In this document: piece by piece, positions 13,601 to 26,100 of the stretch
Position numbering within the stretch: the first letter of the stretch is position 1
How the letters are laid out: every line of letters starts with the position of its first letter
DNA from: Anaeramoeba flamelloides
Lineage: Eukaryota > Metamonada > Anaeramoebidae
DNA length: 64,000 bases
Assembly (NCBI GenBank): GCA_027625915.1
Contig: JANTQA010000015.1
Coordinates: 2,852,001-2,916,000, forward strand
Reading direction: 5' to 3'
Program-made: the position numbers and the translations under genes
Notes under the pieces: generated by a model
The model's database searches: none
Told to the model about the DNA's origin: nothing
The model's input: only the letters and a program-made list of their open reading frames with translations

Positions 13601-14284
13601 AAAAAAAAATATGAACAGCCACCACATTTGCCACAACTTTTCGGGTATCTTGAACATCTTATCCAAATTTCTAATCAGATTGTACTTATTAGCTCAAGAA
13701 GTAAGCAAATTCAAGAAATAATGGAAAATGTCGAGGAATGGGATCTCTATGTAAATAGCTTTTTAAGCCAGCAAAATCAAATATCAAATCAAAAAATGGG
13801 CGAGAAAAATGAAGAATCAATGGTTAATAGCAGCACCAATGGCGAGAATGATAACCAAATAAATTTTTGGGAGGATAACGAATCATTTCCAAACTTAAAG
13901 GGGTTAAAAAATACAATTAACAATATCGAAAATGAAACATTCAATGAAAACTTGCAGTTAGATCAAGATAATTTTAATACCACAAACTTTGATCAAAATA
14001 CTTCAAATGAAATTAATTTTAATGAAGACACTTTTGGCTCCTTTACATCATCTAATGATGGAAATAAGGAAGAATTTAGTTTTGAAATTGGTGAATTTGT
14101 TGATGGCGAAACAAATGATTTTGATGATTTTAATGATTTTGGAACTTTCAATCAAGAAAATGACAATAATACTTTTGATTTCGATAATGATCAATTTTCA
14201 AATGATAATGATTTTGGAAATACTAAAAATGATCAAGTAGAAGAGGAAGAAAATGAAAAGATCGAAAAGAATGAGCAAAATTAA
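4793..14284 (+). CDS. SAPS-domain protein, PP6 (Sit4-type) phosphatase regulatory subunit
   Basis: Nine exons: 4793-4813, 4902-5023, 5220-5496, 9234-9368, 9482-9547, 12543-12674, 12794-12943, 13064-13210 and 13382-14284. Together they give 650 codons plus TAA with every junction in frame. The SAPS domain fills about residues 10-430: IQKLLESEFTLEDLFEQD and FLQECKYLNQVLIEF match the family start (human PPP6R: EKLL...TLQELLDEEDVLQECKTQN). IKYPFLSSEVIGCEIFGI, FLDQEKPINSVYAGYFARI, YKWNNFLH and LFGYLEHLIQISNQIV follow in order. Family members bind the catalytic subunit PP6/Sit4 and direct it to substrates. The C-terminal ~190 residues are an acidic Asn/Asp/Phe-rich tail. Two introns exceed 2.9 kb and hold MITEs. 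The 21-base first coding exon (MTFFDDP) is the weakest part; the rest is firm. Confidence 0.9.
5700..5953. mobile_element. MITE family J, copy J1
   Basis: A 254-bp element with inverted ends around TTTTCCAATTAATAAATG (left) and ATTTTTTAATTGGAAAA (right), followed by TA. It aligns along its whole length with 36709-36967, sharing internal stretches such as AAAATTTTGTCTTA and TCTTTTGGATTTTC. Non-coding. Confidence 0.7.
6504..7095 (+). mobile_element. MITE family A, copy A1a (left arm of inverted pair)
   Basis: Begins GCTATTTCC just after TAA (6501-6503) and ends GGAAATACC. The sequence TATTTTAAGG follows the terminus. It matches 8089-8911 in inverted orientation and 31265-31819 plus 30104-30138 in direct orientation. 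No coding capacity beyond chance frames. Confidence 0.75.
7580..7609. repeat. (AT)n microsatellite
   Basis: About 15 uninterrupted AT dinucleotides in the spacer between the two inverted A elements. Confidence 0.95.
8089..8911 (-). mobile_element. MITE family A, copy A1b (inverted partner of A1a)
   Basis: Flanked on both sides by TAA (8086-8088 and 8912-8914), a probable 3-bp target duplication. Ends are GTTCTTTCC and GGAAATAGC. It is the reverse complement of A1a over most of its length; for example TTTTTGATATTTATATAG pairs with CTATATAAATATCAAAAA near 6570. The 3-bp TAA duplication would suit a PIF/Harbinger-type element, which is an inference from target size only. Confidence 0.75.
9548..12542 (+). 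other. Giant SAPS intron 5 (3.0 kb)
   Basis: Donor GTAAGT, acceptor AAATAG, phase 0. It holds a possible element M (9770-11503), a small foldback near 11341-11478, and repeated GTTATAAA motifs at about 11510-12250. No coding exon with SAPS similarity is visible inside; the flanking exons NEEKPIQ and YHRNSTKILLEVATF read straight on from one another. Confidence 0.7.
9770..11503. mobile_element. Possible element M with short inverted ends
   Basis: Left end GGGAGTAGCAACACCATAA and the reverse complement of the right end, GGGAGTAGCCACCATAAAG, agree over about 18 bases. Just inside the right end lies a foldback with ~50-bp arms (11341-11392 and 11428-11478). Only one copy is present and the flanks give no clear target duplication, so this stays tentative. 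Confidence 0.35.
13316..13339. repeat. (AT)n microsatellite in SAPS intron 8
   Basis: About 12 AT dinucleotides between exons 13064-13210 and 13382-14284. Confidence 0.9.
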
Positions 14285-15987
14285 TTTTTTTTTTGTTTTG
14301 CCGAATCCTAATTCTTTTTTTTTGATATTAATTTTTGTGTTTTTTTTATTTTTTTTATTTAATTCTAATTCTTCTTTTTTTCTTTTTTTTCTTTTCTTTT
14401 TTTTCTTCTCTGGTTTATTTATTTTTTTACTTTTTTCATTTATTTATCCAACTACTTTTATCTTTTTAAACTAGAATAAATATATTTTGATTTTTTCAAT
14501 TTTTTATTGATAAAAAAAAATATATTACAATAAATATTTATAATTTCATATTTTATATCAAATTCATAATTAATGAAAATTGTGTATTGTTAGGGGTTGT
14601 GCATGGGAACCCATTTTCTATATCAAATCAATTCACTAGAATTCTTTCTATTCATTATAATTTATTTTACATTTTTTGTTGAATTTTAAAGAGGAATTTT
14701 GAAATTGAAATTTAATTTTTTTTCTCAGAATTAATAAATATTTCATTTTCGATAATATAGTTTGAATAACTAATAATGGTTTGGTAATTTCCCGTCTAGT
14801 TGATTTCATCATAAAAAACAGTTATTAAAGAATAATTCAGATCATATAAGTATGTCTGTTTTTTTTTCACGGTTTAAATCTTGAATTTAATACTTTGTCA
14901 AATCTCAAAAATGACAAATTATCCATTTTTTATATTCAATGATTAATTTTTAAACTGTTTGGATTCTTTTTATTGATATTTGGGAAAAAAATGTAAGTAA
15001 TGAAAGATTTATATATATATATAAATGTACATAGATGTGTACTGAAAGGTTTAATTATAAATTTAACTTTTTTTTTCAGGTTATTATTTTTTTTTTCAAA
15101 CATCCAAAGAATTTTAACTCTGAGTGTTGAATAAAATCTTCTTAATCTTTTCATAAAAAAAAAAGATGATGAAATGAAATTAGTTTTCCTTTTGGTAATA
15201 AAAAAGTATTTTTGATAAAGAAAATTTTATTTTCTCAAGTTATGGAAAAATGATATTTTATTCCAATTGAAACTCTTGCTGAAAAACCATTTACTTTTTA
15301 ACTTTAAATCACAGAAATCACATAAACCTAAGAGTATTTTTATTTAAGATAATATCAAAGTTTATATTTTTTCAAACTCATTGATTGACTAATTTATAAT
15401 TAGTAAAAGTATATAGTTGTTGAATTAACACTTGAGAAATAAAAATGAAAAAGTTCATCAAGAATTAAAATTCGGGTTTCGGTAGTTTATATGATTTACT
15501 TTTTCAAAAAATAATGTAAATATTCTAAATTATCTTTTATAAATATATAAAAGAAGGATCTTAATACGATATTTTCTTTTTTTTTTTAAAATTTTAATTC
15601 TCAAATATGATAAAATATCCAATTTTCAAAATTCTCACAACAATTGTAATTGGTTAGAAACAGCCATCTGTCCATTATGGTAAAGGTTTATCCTGTATAA
15701 ATATTAAACATTTTTTAAAACTCTAATTTGTAAGTAAAAAGAATAAAAAGTATAATTTTTAATATAAAATTATTTTCAAAAATCTAAAATCTGTTTCAAC
15801 AATTTAGACTTTTATGAAAGAAAAAATTAAAAAACAAAAATTATTTTATTACAAGTACAATTAATTTTTAAATCTAATTAATAATTAACTTTAAAATCAT
15901 TCCAAATATTTAAAAGCTTGATATTGTTAAAATTTAAAAAAAAATTAGACCAAAAACTAAAAATAGTAAATTAAAATCTTTAAAAAG

Positions 15988-15990
<3 letters not shown>

Positions 15991-16020
<30 letters not shown>
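15991..16020. repeat. (AT)n microsatellite abutting element H1
   Basis: Fifteen AT dinucleotides directly against the CCCTTAGCACCCC terminus of H1. The second full copy has an equivalent tract at its other end (45325-45354). Confidence 0.95.
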
Positions 16021-16025
<5 letters not shown>

Positions 16026-17516
16026 AGCACCCCAAATAACCTAAAAACATTTCAAACAAAAATTTTAATTCGAAATGTTATCAAAGGATAATAAGGTATA
16101 GAATTAATAAAAAATTATCTTAGAAAGAAAATTTTATAATTAAAAATTGTATAGTTACTTAAAATAAAAAAATAACTTGAAAAAAAATTTTCAACATTGT
16201 GAATTTTTTTTTTGGTTATTGTGATTTTATTATTTTTCCAAATATTGTCAAAATAAATTTTTTTTTTTTTTTTTTTGAAAAGTTTGTCTAGACATCAAAA
16301 ACCTCTTATTTTTTAACATTTAAAACACATCATACTTTACTGGAAATTTTTTTTGGTGCCCTTTGCACCCCAAAATTGCCTAAAATGCTTGATTAAATAA
16401 TTTATTCATTATAAAAGTTATTATAACATCACATAGAAAATTTGTTTTATCTACTGATTAATATTCAATATCAATATCTATATTAGATTCTAAATAATTT
16501 AAAAATAAAAAAAAAATATAAATTAAATTTGAAAAAAAAACATAATTTTTTTTTCATTGCAAAATTTTACAATTTTTTCAACATGATTTTTTTTCAATTT
16601 TAAATGATTTGGCAATAGTTCGAGTCAGATTAATAATTGATTTTTTTTTTTATTTTTTACAATTTTTTAATATTTGACTTTTTAAAATCTAGACATAAAA
16701 TAAACAATATTGTTGAATGTGTGACCATATATCAGAACTTATTTAACAAGATCTCGATTAATTTATTAAGGAAAAATCTAAATATCGCAAATATATCATT
16801 CAACTTTTTATCAATAACAAAATACAATAAAAAAAATTTGGTTTCAGAGATTATTTTATTATATTGGAATGATAACAAAGAATTATTTTTTATTTTATTT
16901 TAAATTTAGGTATAAATATTTTATCGAATAAAAAGTAATTTATATTTGTTTTATTCCAATTTAATAAATTGAAATTAATTTACAATTTTTTTTTTTTTTT
17001 TGATTTTCAATTATTATCTATTGCTAAAATAAAAGTTTTAGAAAATTAATCATATTAAAAATTTAATTTTGGCCTAAATAAATGAATTTCATTTTTCTCT
17101 TAATGGGATATTTATTGAAATTTTTTCTAAAAAAAAATTAAATTTAAAAGTAATTTATTTTTTTATTTATTTTTTTTATCATAAAATTAGCAAAATTGTT
17201 TGGTGGTTATTATTAATAAATTAAAGTGTTGAGTTTTGAATTACTATTAATGTAATAAAATTTCTGATTTAAAAAATAAAATAAAAATAAAAAATCTTTA
17301 AAAAAAATGTAAAATGAATAATTATTATTTTTTTTTTCAATTTCAAAAAAAAAATCAATAACTTAACTACTTTATCTTTGAACTATTTTGACTTTTTATT
17401 ATAATTCAAATCTGGATTAAAGACAAATAATAAAATTAATATATTAGTAGATCAATATCATTTTTAATTTAATTTAAAAAACTTGATGAAATTTAGGCAA
17501 ATCCAGGTGCTAAGGG
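16021..17516 (+). mobile_element. Element family H, copy H1 (1.5 kb, non-coding)
   Basis: Inverted ends CCCTTAGCACCCC and GGTGCTAAGGG, both flanked by TA-rich sequence. The whole 1.5 kb is shared with 43815-45324; shared blocks include TATCTTAGAAAGAAAATTTT and TGATTTGGC. A second, internal copy of the left terminus (CCCTTTGCACCCC) starts near 16360, and the short copy H3 begins at the equivalent point. No transposase-like frame is present. Confidence 0.82.
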
Positions 17517-18355
17517 ATATATATTTAATTATGAACTTCCACTGAAAAAAATTTAATAAAAGATTTTTTGCGAATAATTATATTCATTTTAAGAGATATT
17601 ACTCTAGCTATTTTTTATATTTCTTTGTCTTTTCTTGTTGTAATCAGATTTTCACAAGATATTTTATTAAAAAAAAAAAAGAAATCAAAAAAGAATGAAA
17701 AATAAAAATTAGATTAAATTAGATAAAAATGATCAGAGTTACCCAAACGGTTCCATTTTTGGAATTATAGAATCAGACAAATATAAAATTTGGAATCAAA
17801 GAGTTAAATATAAACTCCATATCACTCAAAGAAGCCCAGCCAAAAATGAAAATTTCACTTTATTTTTAAGAATAAAAAAAATCCAGATTGTTTAGAAATA
17901 TGAGAAACTATAAACTTCGTTTTAGAGTCGATAATCATAAAAGAAAACCCTGAAAAACCATAAATTACAAAAAAATAAAAAAAAAATTTTTTTTGGTCCT
18001 TTTCATTGGGAAGATCTCGTTGAAAATTTCCAATTTCTTTAGGAAATTAAAATTGTTGACAATAATATTTTTTTACTTATAAATGTATGAATTTAAAAAG
18101 AACATACAAAACCTAACTTTTCATAATGTTAATTTTGATTTCAAACATTTGTTTTTTAAATTTATTTTTTTAAAAAAAAATAAAAAATGGGAAAAAAAAA
18201 CAAAAAAATGTTAAAAAAATACAAAAAAATTAAAATCTCTTTTTTTTGATTTAAAAAATAACAATTCAATTTTATTATATTATTAAAAATAAAAATATTT
18301 CTAAAAAAAAAAAAAAAGTAAAATGGAAAGAATAATAACCATTCTGAAAATAAAA

Positions 18356-20063
18356 TTATTTAAATTTATCTTTGTTAACTGGTGAATATGTAAGATTTGA
18401 TGTATTAAAAGTTTCTGATTTATTTTGTAATTGTGTATTGTTATGAAGAATTGGTAATGATTGCGATGTATTCTGTGCTTGATTTTGTGAATCGGGGCTA
18501 TATTCAGATTTGCCCAAAACATTATTTATCGGAAATTGGGATAAGTTAGGGAATTTGGAATTTTCTTGTTTTTTTGCTGTAATTGAATTCAGAAACGTTT
18601 TTTTTTGAAAATTTAATTTTTTAGGAGATTTTTGATTGAAAAAATCATGATTAATTAAAATAATTTTCTTCAAATTTGTATTATTATTAATTTTTTGTGT
18701 GGTATTAACATGATCATTTCTCAAAACTAATGGTTCGTGCATTTGCTTGTTAACCGTAAGCCCATTTGGATCTATTTTAACAAAAGTTGGTGAACCGACG
18801 TTAGCTGGGAATGATAAAAAACGGATGTTTGGTGCATTGGAGCCATGGTTTAGGATTGTATTCCTGCTTGAAATGCTATTTCTAGGATAATCAAAAAAGG
18901 AATTTTCATTAACTGGTGTTTTTGCATTGATATCTAAAAAATCTAACTCAATTTTCTTCCGATTGTTAATTTTATCATTTGGTTGTATTTTATTATTTCT
19001 TTCAAAACGGGAATTTTTTGTTTTTTTTTGCAAATAATTTTTTTCATTTGTTTTTTTCTTCTTATATGTATTTAATTTTTCATTTGTTTTTTTCTTTCTT
19101 TTTCTTGTCAATTTTTCTTTTTTCTTTTGAAATTTTTCGGAATTTGAAAAAGAAGAAGCAGTGTTATCACTTGAATCTAATTCGATTTCATTCCCAGAAC
19201 AAGAACCAATAGAAAGTAATGATTTTTGTTTCGATTCAGATCCATTTTCAGATTCGGATTCTGATTCGGGTTCTGATTCAAGTTCGGATTCGGATTCGGA
19301 TTCTGATTCAGGAATAAACCTACTAAAACCGGTAAAGGAAGATGTATTGTTATTATATGTCTGGGGTTTTTCTTCTTTTTGCTTTAAATTACTTTTCTGA
19401 TTATTGTCTATTTTTTGAGTTGTTTGATTATCAATTATTGCGTTTTTCTTTGAATCGGTTTTTATTTTTTGAGAGTGTAAGAATTCTTTTTTAATATTTG
19501 AAGCTTCTGCGTTCGAATTAACCACAAAAGTTCTAACTTTTGGAATAATAATTTTTTTAATTATTACTCTACTTCTTGGTTTTGGTTTTGTTATTGATAT
19601 TGGTTTTTCCTTTTTTTTTTTTTTAGTTTTTATTTTTATTGTTTTTGTTGTTTTTTTGCTTTTCATAATTTTATTTGTTTTTTTTCTTTTGATATTTTTA
19701 TTTGTTTTTTTTCTTTTGATGATTTTATTTGTTTTTTTTCTTTTTGGGATTACTTTCTTTTGAATATCGGCATATTGTGGTTCATGTATTTTTCTTTTAA
19801 GTCCTGCATTCCATCTATTTTTTATATTATTGGCAGATCTTCCTGGTAAAAATTGCTTGAGATTCGACCATTTATTTCCAAATTCAATGTGTCTCTCAAT
19901 TAGAATTCTATCTTCATCTACAGTCCATGGGGTTCTTTTAATTTTCGGATCTAATTGGTTTTTCCATCTTTGTAATGTTTAGCATTTTTTAAAAATAATA
20001 TTATAAATTAAATTAATTATTTTATTAACACATTCAAATTTGTAAAATAAAAAAAATTGTAAC

Positions 20064-20104
<41 letters not shown>

Positions 20105-23100
20105 ACAGTCGTGTGATTATAAATATACAATAGGGTGTTTGCAATTTGAAGATAAGTAATTTTTGTACATCCACCAATTTTTCAAACGTGGAATATAATA
20201 AGTTAACTTGGTTATTGTTTTTCTTTTGTTATTTATTTTCTTCAATCAAAAAAAGAAGAATTTAACCTCTTTAAATAAATTAATTGAATATTTTTTTTTC
20301 TTTTAATAATATTTATCCAAATCAAAGAATTTAGATCAAATTCTTTTCAAGTATTTATTTGATCATTAATTTTGTTAACAAATACCTAAAAAAGAAGAAC
20401 ACTTCAATACTGGTTTTTGAATAATAAATACGAGAAAATTTTTTCTTCATTTTCGTCACTTTTTAATACAAATAGTGTTTTCAAAAAAATAGATTGTGAT
20501 TTGTGATTTCTTGTTTATTTGTTTATTATTTTTTTTTTTTTTTATGCTAGATTTTTTGTGCTATTAAAATACTAAATGAAAGTCAGATTGAAGAATTGAA
20601 AAAAGATAATCCGCTGAAATTTTATCCCGTTTAAATTCCAAATTCCAGTATAGTGTCTAATTTAATTACTCTGTTGATATTAAAAACTCGAGAAAAAACA
20701 AAGGAAAATTTCATTAATCTGTTGTCTTGGTTGATATGTGAATAGTTGTTTTTATATGTATATATAATATTAATTTCTATTTTGTTAATATTCTTTTTTT
20801 GTTTTGTGATATTTTTGATTTGGTAATAATCGGGAAAGTTGATTTTGTTTTCGAATTGTCTTTTTTTACCAAAAACTAACTATTTTTCAATTTTTGAAAG
20901 AATAATTTTCGACATTTACAAATTTTAGTTTTTTAAATAAAATAATTTTTTGTTTCATCTGTCAATCAATGGAAAGTGGATTGTGAATATTGGATCATTT
21001 CCATTTGATTACTAATTCATATAAATACCTTAATTAAAATCATTTGGGATCATTTTTCGTTTGATACATTATAAAAAGAGATTATTTCAAAATAAAAAAA
21101 ACAAGGAAAAATTCAGATTTCTGCAAAGAACCCAAAAAACACTAAAGCCAAATCTCATCCATGATTTTTTTAAAAAAGAAAATCAGGACCATTACGTTTG
21201 TTATTAATAAAAAGTCAGAAAAAATTATTGAATTTCTGTACTTTCTGTAACTTTTTTTCTGAAAAAAATATAATATTCTCCGAATTAGTAGACTTGAATC
21301 TTGTTCATTTTTTAATTGAAGGCGAATTTGATAAGCTTCAAAAATATTTTGTTGGAAAAAAAAAAAAGTAGTTCAAAATTTCAAAAATTGCATTTTTTTT
21401 TCAAATTCAAACAAATCTATTAAATTGTAATAATTTTTCATAATATTTTATTAAGTACATATATCCCAAATAAATGCTGAATATACAATCACAAACACCA
21501 TACTTTTATTTTGATATGTGGAGAAAAGAGCATATTGGAGTTAATAAATCTAAAAGTATGGTATTTGTGATGTATCTGAAGAATTCATTTTTAAGGTATC
21601 CCCTGGATAATATATGTTAATAAAATAATTTTTTTTAACTGGTTGCTTATTAAAATAAAATTGATTACAAATTTTTGATTATTCAACTTTTAATAAAGAA
21701 TTTTAAGAATAATTATGAATATTTGATCAAACATTTTCTCTGATTTATTCTATTGATTTAGATTTTTTTTTTTAAAAATTAAATAAAATTTTAATTACAA
21801 ATAAAAAAAATAAATAAACCCTTTTCAATAATTACAGCCCATTTAAAAATGAAAAACCTCTATTTTTAAAAATATTTTTTTAAAATTTTTTTTAACGAAG
21901 AAAATGTTTTATTATTTGTTTCCTTATCTCTTATTAGTCATTATATATTAATTTTTTTTTTTGATATGTCCCTACGACCCAAAAAACACTAAAAATGGAA
22001 AACTGATCAAATACTATCCTTTAATATAATTAAAAAAATTAAATGAAAAAATAAAAATAAATAAAGTTACAATTTAGCTTTTTCTTGAAAACATTTTTTG
22101 CCAAAATCATTGAATTTACACTTGAAATTATGTATATTTTTAGATACACTATCTTATTTTAACTCATTTACTAAAACAAATTCTAAATTATGGGAATTTT
22201 ATTTTCACAAAAGGCACTAATTTGGTCTTCAAATGTTTTTTTTAGTTTTAAATGGTAAAATTAAAAAAAATTTAAACTAAAAATATAAACTCTCTGGAAA
22301 AGCATTCTAATTTAATATATTAACTTATTCTTTGATTTCAAACTTTTCTCAACCCCAATTTTTCAAAAAAAAAAATAAAAAAGTGCACACTAATTTCAAA
22401 AAATATTTTTGATATTCAAAAGTTGAGAGTGTTTTTATTCCAAAAAAATTTATCACAGGGTTTATTGAATTAAGTTATAAACTTATATTTCGAAAAATAT
22501 TAATCAGAAAAAAATAGTGCTTAATTTTATTAAGGACATATTAAATAAAATTATTAAATAAAACTAAAATATAAAAAAAATGGTTAAAAATTTAGGAATA
22601 ACATTTTTCGAATTAATAATGAGATAATATTTTTCAAAAACAGTTTATATTAAAAATAATTGTATCTTATGCAAAATAATGAAATCAATTATTTTTTTTT
22701 TGAATTAAACAAATAAGGGATTTTGTTTTTTTTTTGATTTTTGATTCTTATTGTTTCCTTTATTAATTAAAATTAAAGTAAAAATGTTTTGATATCAAGC
22801 ATTTCAGATGTTAAAGTGAACCTGAACTTTAAAGAAAAATAAACACTATTTCTTTATTTTATTTTATTTTTTATTTACTCTAGCTTCTAAAAAAAATTAA
22901 AAAATTTTTGGTTTAACGATAGAATTCGGCTTGTAAATCGAATTCTAAAATATTTTTTTTTACGACAAAAAATTTTAATGTTTGTATTTTTGTTTTATAA
23001 TTTTCTAAAAAAAAAAAGTGTTAGTATTGAGTTTGGGAAGGGTTTTTATATGTGTGTGATTTATGTATACATAATAGATTTAAAAGATCTTTTTTTTTCA

Positions 23101-26100
23101 AAAAAGTGCTCTTGAAGAACAAATTTTTAATAATAACTATCTTCCATTAATAAAAGTAAATTGAAAAAAAAATAGTGATTTTAAGAACACATATGACTGA
23201 ATTTTTCTAAATATTTAATAAATTTAATTTTAACAATCAAAGAAATAATAAGTGATTAGGCTCTATTTAAAAAAAATACTAAATAATACTTTTTCGAAAA
23301 ACCATAAAAATATTTTATGTAAATTGCAAATTGGGATATTTACCTTTCTCTGCATTGTTTTGAATTTCTATTTGGTATTTTGCTTGCTAATCGTACCCAT
23401 TGTGAATCTCCAAACTTTTTTACATATTTTATTAATAGCCCATCTTCTTCTTGAGTCCATTTTCCCTTTTTTAATACTGGGTTAAGAACCTGTTTATTAG
23501 ATAAAATGTTATTAAATATTTTTTTTTAATTGGAAAAAAGGCTGTTAAATAGTTATTTAAAAAAAAACAAACTTTTCTCCATCTATGTTGACATTGTTTT
23601 AAGTCTTTATTTTCAAAATATTTTGCAATTGATTCCCAATTCTTTCCTTTGTATTTTTCAACTGCTCTCGCGAGTATGTCATCCTAAATCATGTTTATTC
23701 AAAGAATTAAATTAAAATATTGATATAAAAATAATAATGATTAATAAAACCAAATCGAATTTTATATTCAGAGTTAGGTGTATAAAGCACATTATATTTT
23801 TATTTCGTAAAAGAAATTATTCTTATTGGTTTGTAATAACACTCTGAAAATACTTTTTGGTTTTTGGTTGAAAAAATTTAAATATATTTTATTTCATAAA
23901 TAATATAAAGTTTTTTTTATCCTCCTAGAGCAAACTCTTCAGAAAAATGAAAATCTAGTCGTTAAAAATTTACACTTTTTTCTTTTTTTTTTTTTTTTTC
24001 AGAGACAAAAAATGAATGTAAAAAATTGATAAATGTATTTGCTTATACTTTTGTGTTTTTTAAAAATAAATTAAAAGGGTGGAAAATAATTGAGAATAAA
24101 GAAACCAGACTGAATTATTTTGTTAATTTTTTTGAAAAATATTTTTACACAATTGGAATATCAGAAATTAAAATTTTGGAGTTAAAGTAGTTTTAAAAGA
24201 GTATTACGAAAAAAGTTTTTCGAAATTTGTTGAAAATTGATCGAATAAAGTTTGCCAACTGTTTTATTGAAACTGTTGAAAATTTTTTTATTCAAACAAC
24301 TATTTTTTTTTTATTTTAAAAAAGGATCAGTTTATTGGAAAAACGTGTAAACATTCAGTTTTATATCAATTGATCAATTTTGTGATCTATTTACTTTGAA
24401 ACCGTTTTTGAGTTATTTATTAAAACTTTTTTAACAGACTTTTTTAAAATCGCTCGAAAGAATTTTCAAATTAAATTAATAAAGGTTTAAAAATAATAAA
24501 CAAGTACAAATTGCATAAATAAAAAATTTTTGAATAAAAATAAATAAATTATTAATTTTTAACCTTTTAATAACAACACTTATCTTGATTTTAATTATGA
24601 TCAGAATAAATTTCAAATCTGTTACTTTTTCCAATTTTTAATAACTGTTTTTTTCAATGTTTAGGTTAAAATTGAACCCCATGAAACACATTATTTCAAT
24701 TGATTATATCTTTGGAGTTACCATATAAAACAAAAGATAAACAATATTAGTTAATATTCCCAAGTATACTTGAGTGGAAACTTAAAGTTAAGAATTTTAG
24801 GTCTTCGAAAAATAAAATAGCTGTTTCCATTTCTTCTTACATTAAATAAAACATCAAATAATAGATGTGAAAGATCTAGAAAATCCTTTTTTGATCTTGT
24901 CTAAAATTATAAGACTATTCTTGTTCAAAATTAAAGCAAAATTGTACTGGAAATTTTAATTCACTTTTTTCAGAGGAAATTCAACAAAATCCCTTCATAA
25001 ATTAATCTGAATTCAGAAAGACTAAATTTGAAAAATCACAATGATTTAGAGAACTTGGACTTTAAAAAAAGTTTACAGAAGTAAGAAAAAGAAATAAAAT
25101 ACTTTTAAAAACTAAACATTTTTATTCACTCCACATGTTTACTTAGCTTGACAAACCAACCTTGAAAACAAAACAAAAAAACAAACAAGCAAAGATCTTT
25201 GGGAGATCTTCGTTCATTTCAATATATAAAAAGAATTCAGAATATTTCCATTACTTTTTGAAAAACAAAATCATAGAAACTACAGAAACCCGAATCTCAA
25301 ATTTTGATAACTTTTTGATTTTTATTGCTCACAAGTTAATCTAGTCGCTTTGGTGTTTTATTAATTCTAAATTAGTTATACAGGATATTTGAAAAATGAT
25401 AATCTTTGAAATTATCTTGTACTAGAAGATTTTAGGTTTCTGTGATTTCTGTGATTTCTGTGATTTATGTGATTTCTGTGCTTTCTGTGATTTGAAATTG
25501 AAATTAAAATCATTTCTGTAAGGTTTGTAACTTTTTTTCGAAACGAACTAAAATATTATCCGAATCGATATTGTAAAATGTTCTTAATTATTTTATTAAT
25601 AAAACTTAATTTAATGCTTTTTGAAAATATTTTGTTGAAAAAAAAGGTGTTCAAAAGTTGTATAATTTCCGTGAAGTTCAAATTTTCAAAAATTCATTTT
25701 TTACAATTCCAAACAAATCCACTAAATAAATAAAAAAAACATTTAACGAATATAAAGTCATTTTAAAAAAGTGTGACAAAAAAGTTTTTCATACTATCTT
25801 TAATACAGCTGACAAACTTCAATAGACCCATTTCCAGTAGAATTTTAAAATTATTTTTGATCACACTTTTTGAAAACGACTTTAACTGAAATGGAGTTTT
25901 CGTTTTTTGGTTTACACCCAAAACAATTCAGATCATTTTTCAAATAACTTCTTTTAGAATCTTGAAATCAGTTTTAATCACAGAAATTTCTTTCTTTAGT
26001 ATAGTGTTGGGAGATACCTAATTTTTATTGAAATATTGTTCCTTAGAAAACAAAAACAAGAAAATTTTCTTTCAGCTTTTTGAAAAATCTAAGAATAACA

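Larger units (their letters stand above)
14285..18355. other. Intergenic region between convergent SAPS and MYB genes
   Basis: 4.1 kb with no supportable gene. Both neighbours end here, so the region holds their 3' ends; T-rich DNA follows the SAPS stop. It contains one full H element (16021-17516) preceded by (AT)15. Open frames at 14253, 14936 and 16637 are T- and A-tract translations or lie inside the element. Confidence 0.7.
19968..23343 (-). other. Giant MYB intron 4 (3.4 kb)
   Basis: Donor GTAAAT (23343), acceptor ACAAAG (19968), splitting the Arg codon of CRERW, phase 2. It contains (AT)16 (20070-20101), a K-family MITE (21463-21605) and a block at 21220-21430 that resembles 25500-25740 in intron 2. 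No other exon is seen. Confidence 0.8.

Noticed and set aside
16637-16903. 88-codon frame inside H1 as a transposase
   Set aside because: Not conserved in H2 and no transposase motif; H elements appear non-coding.
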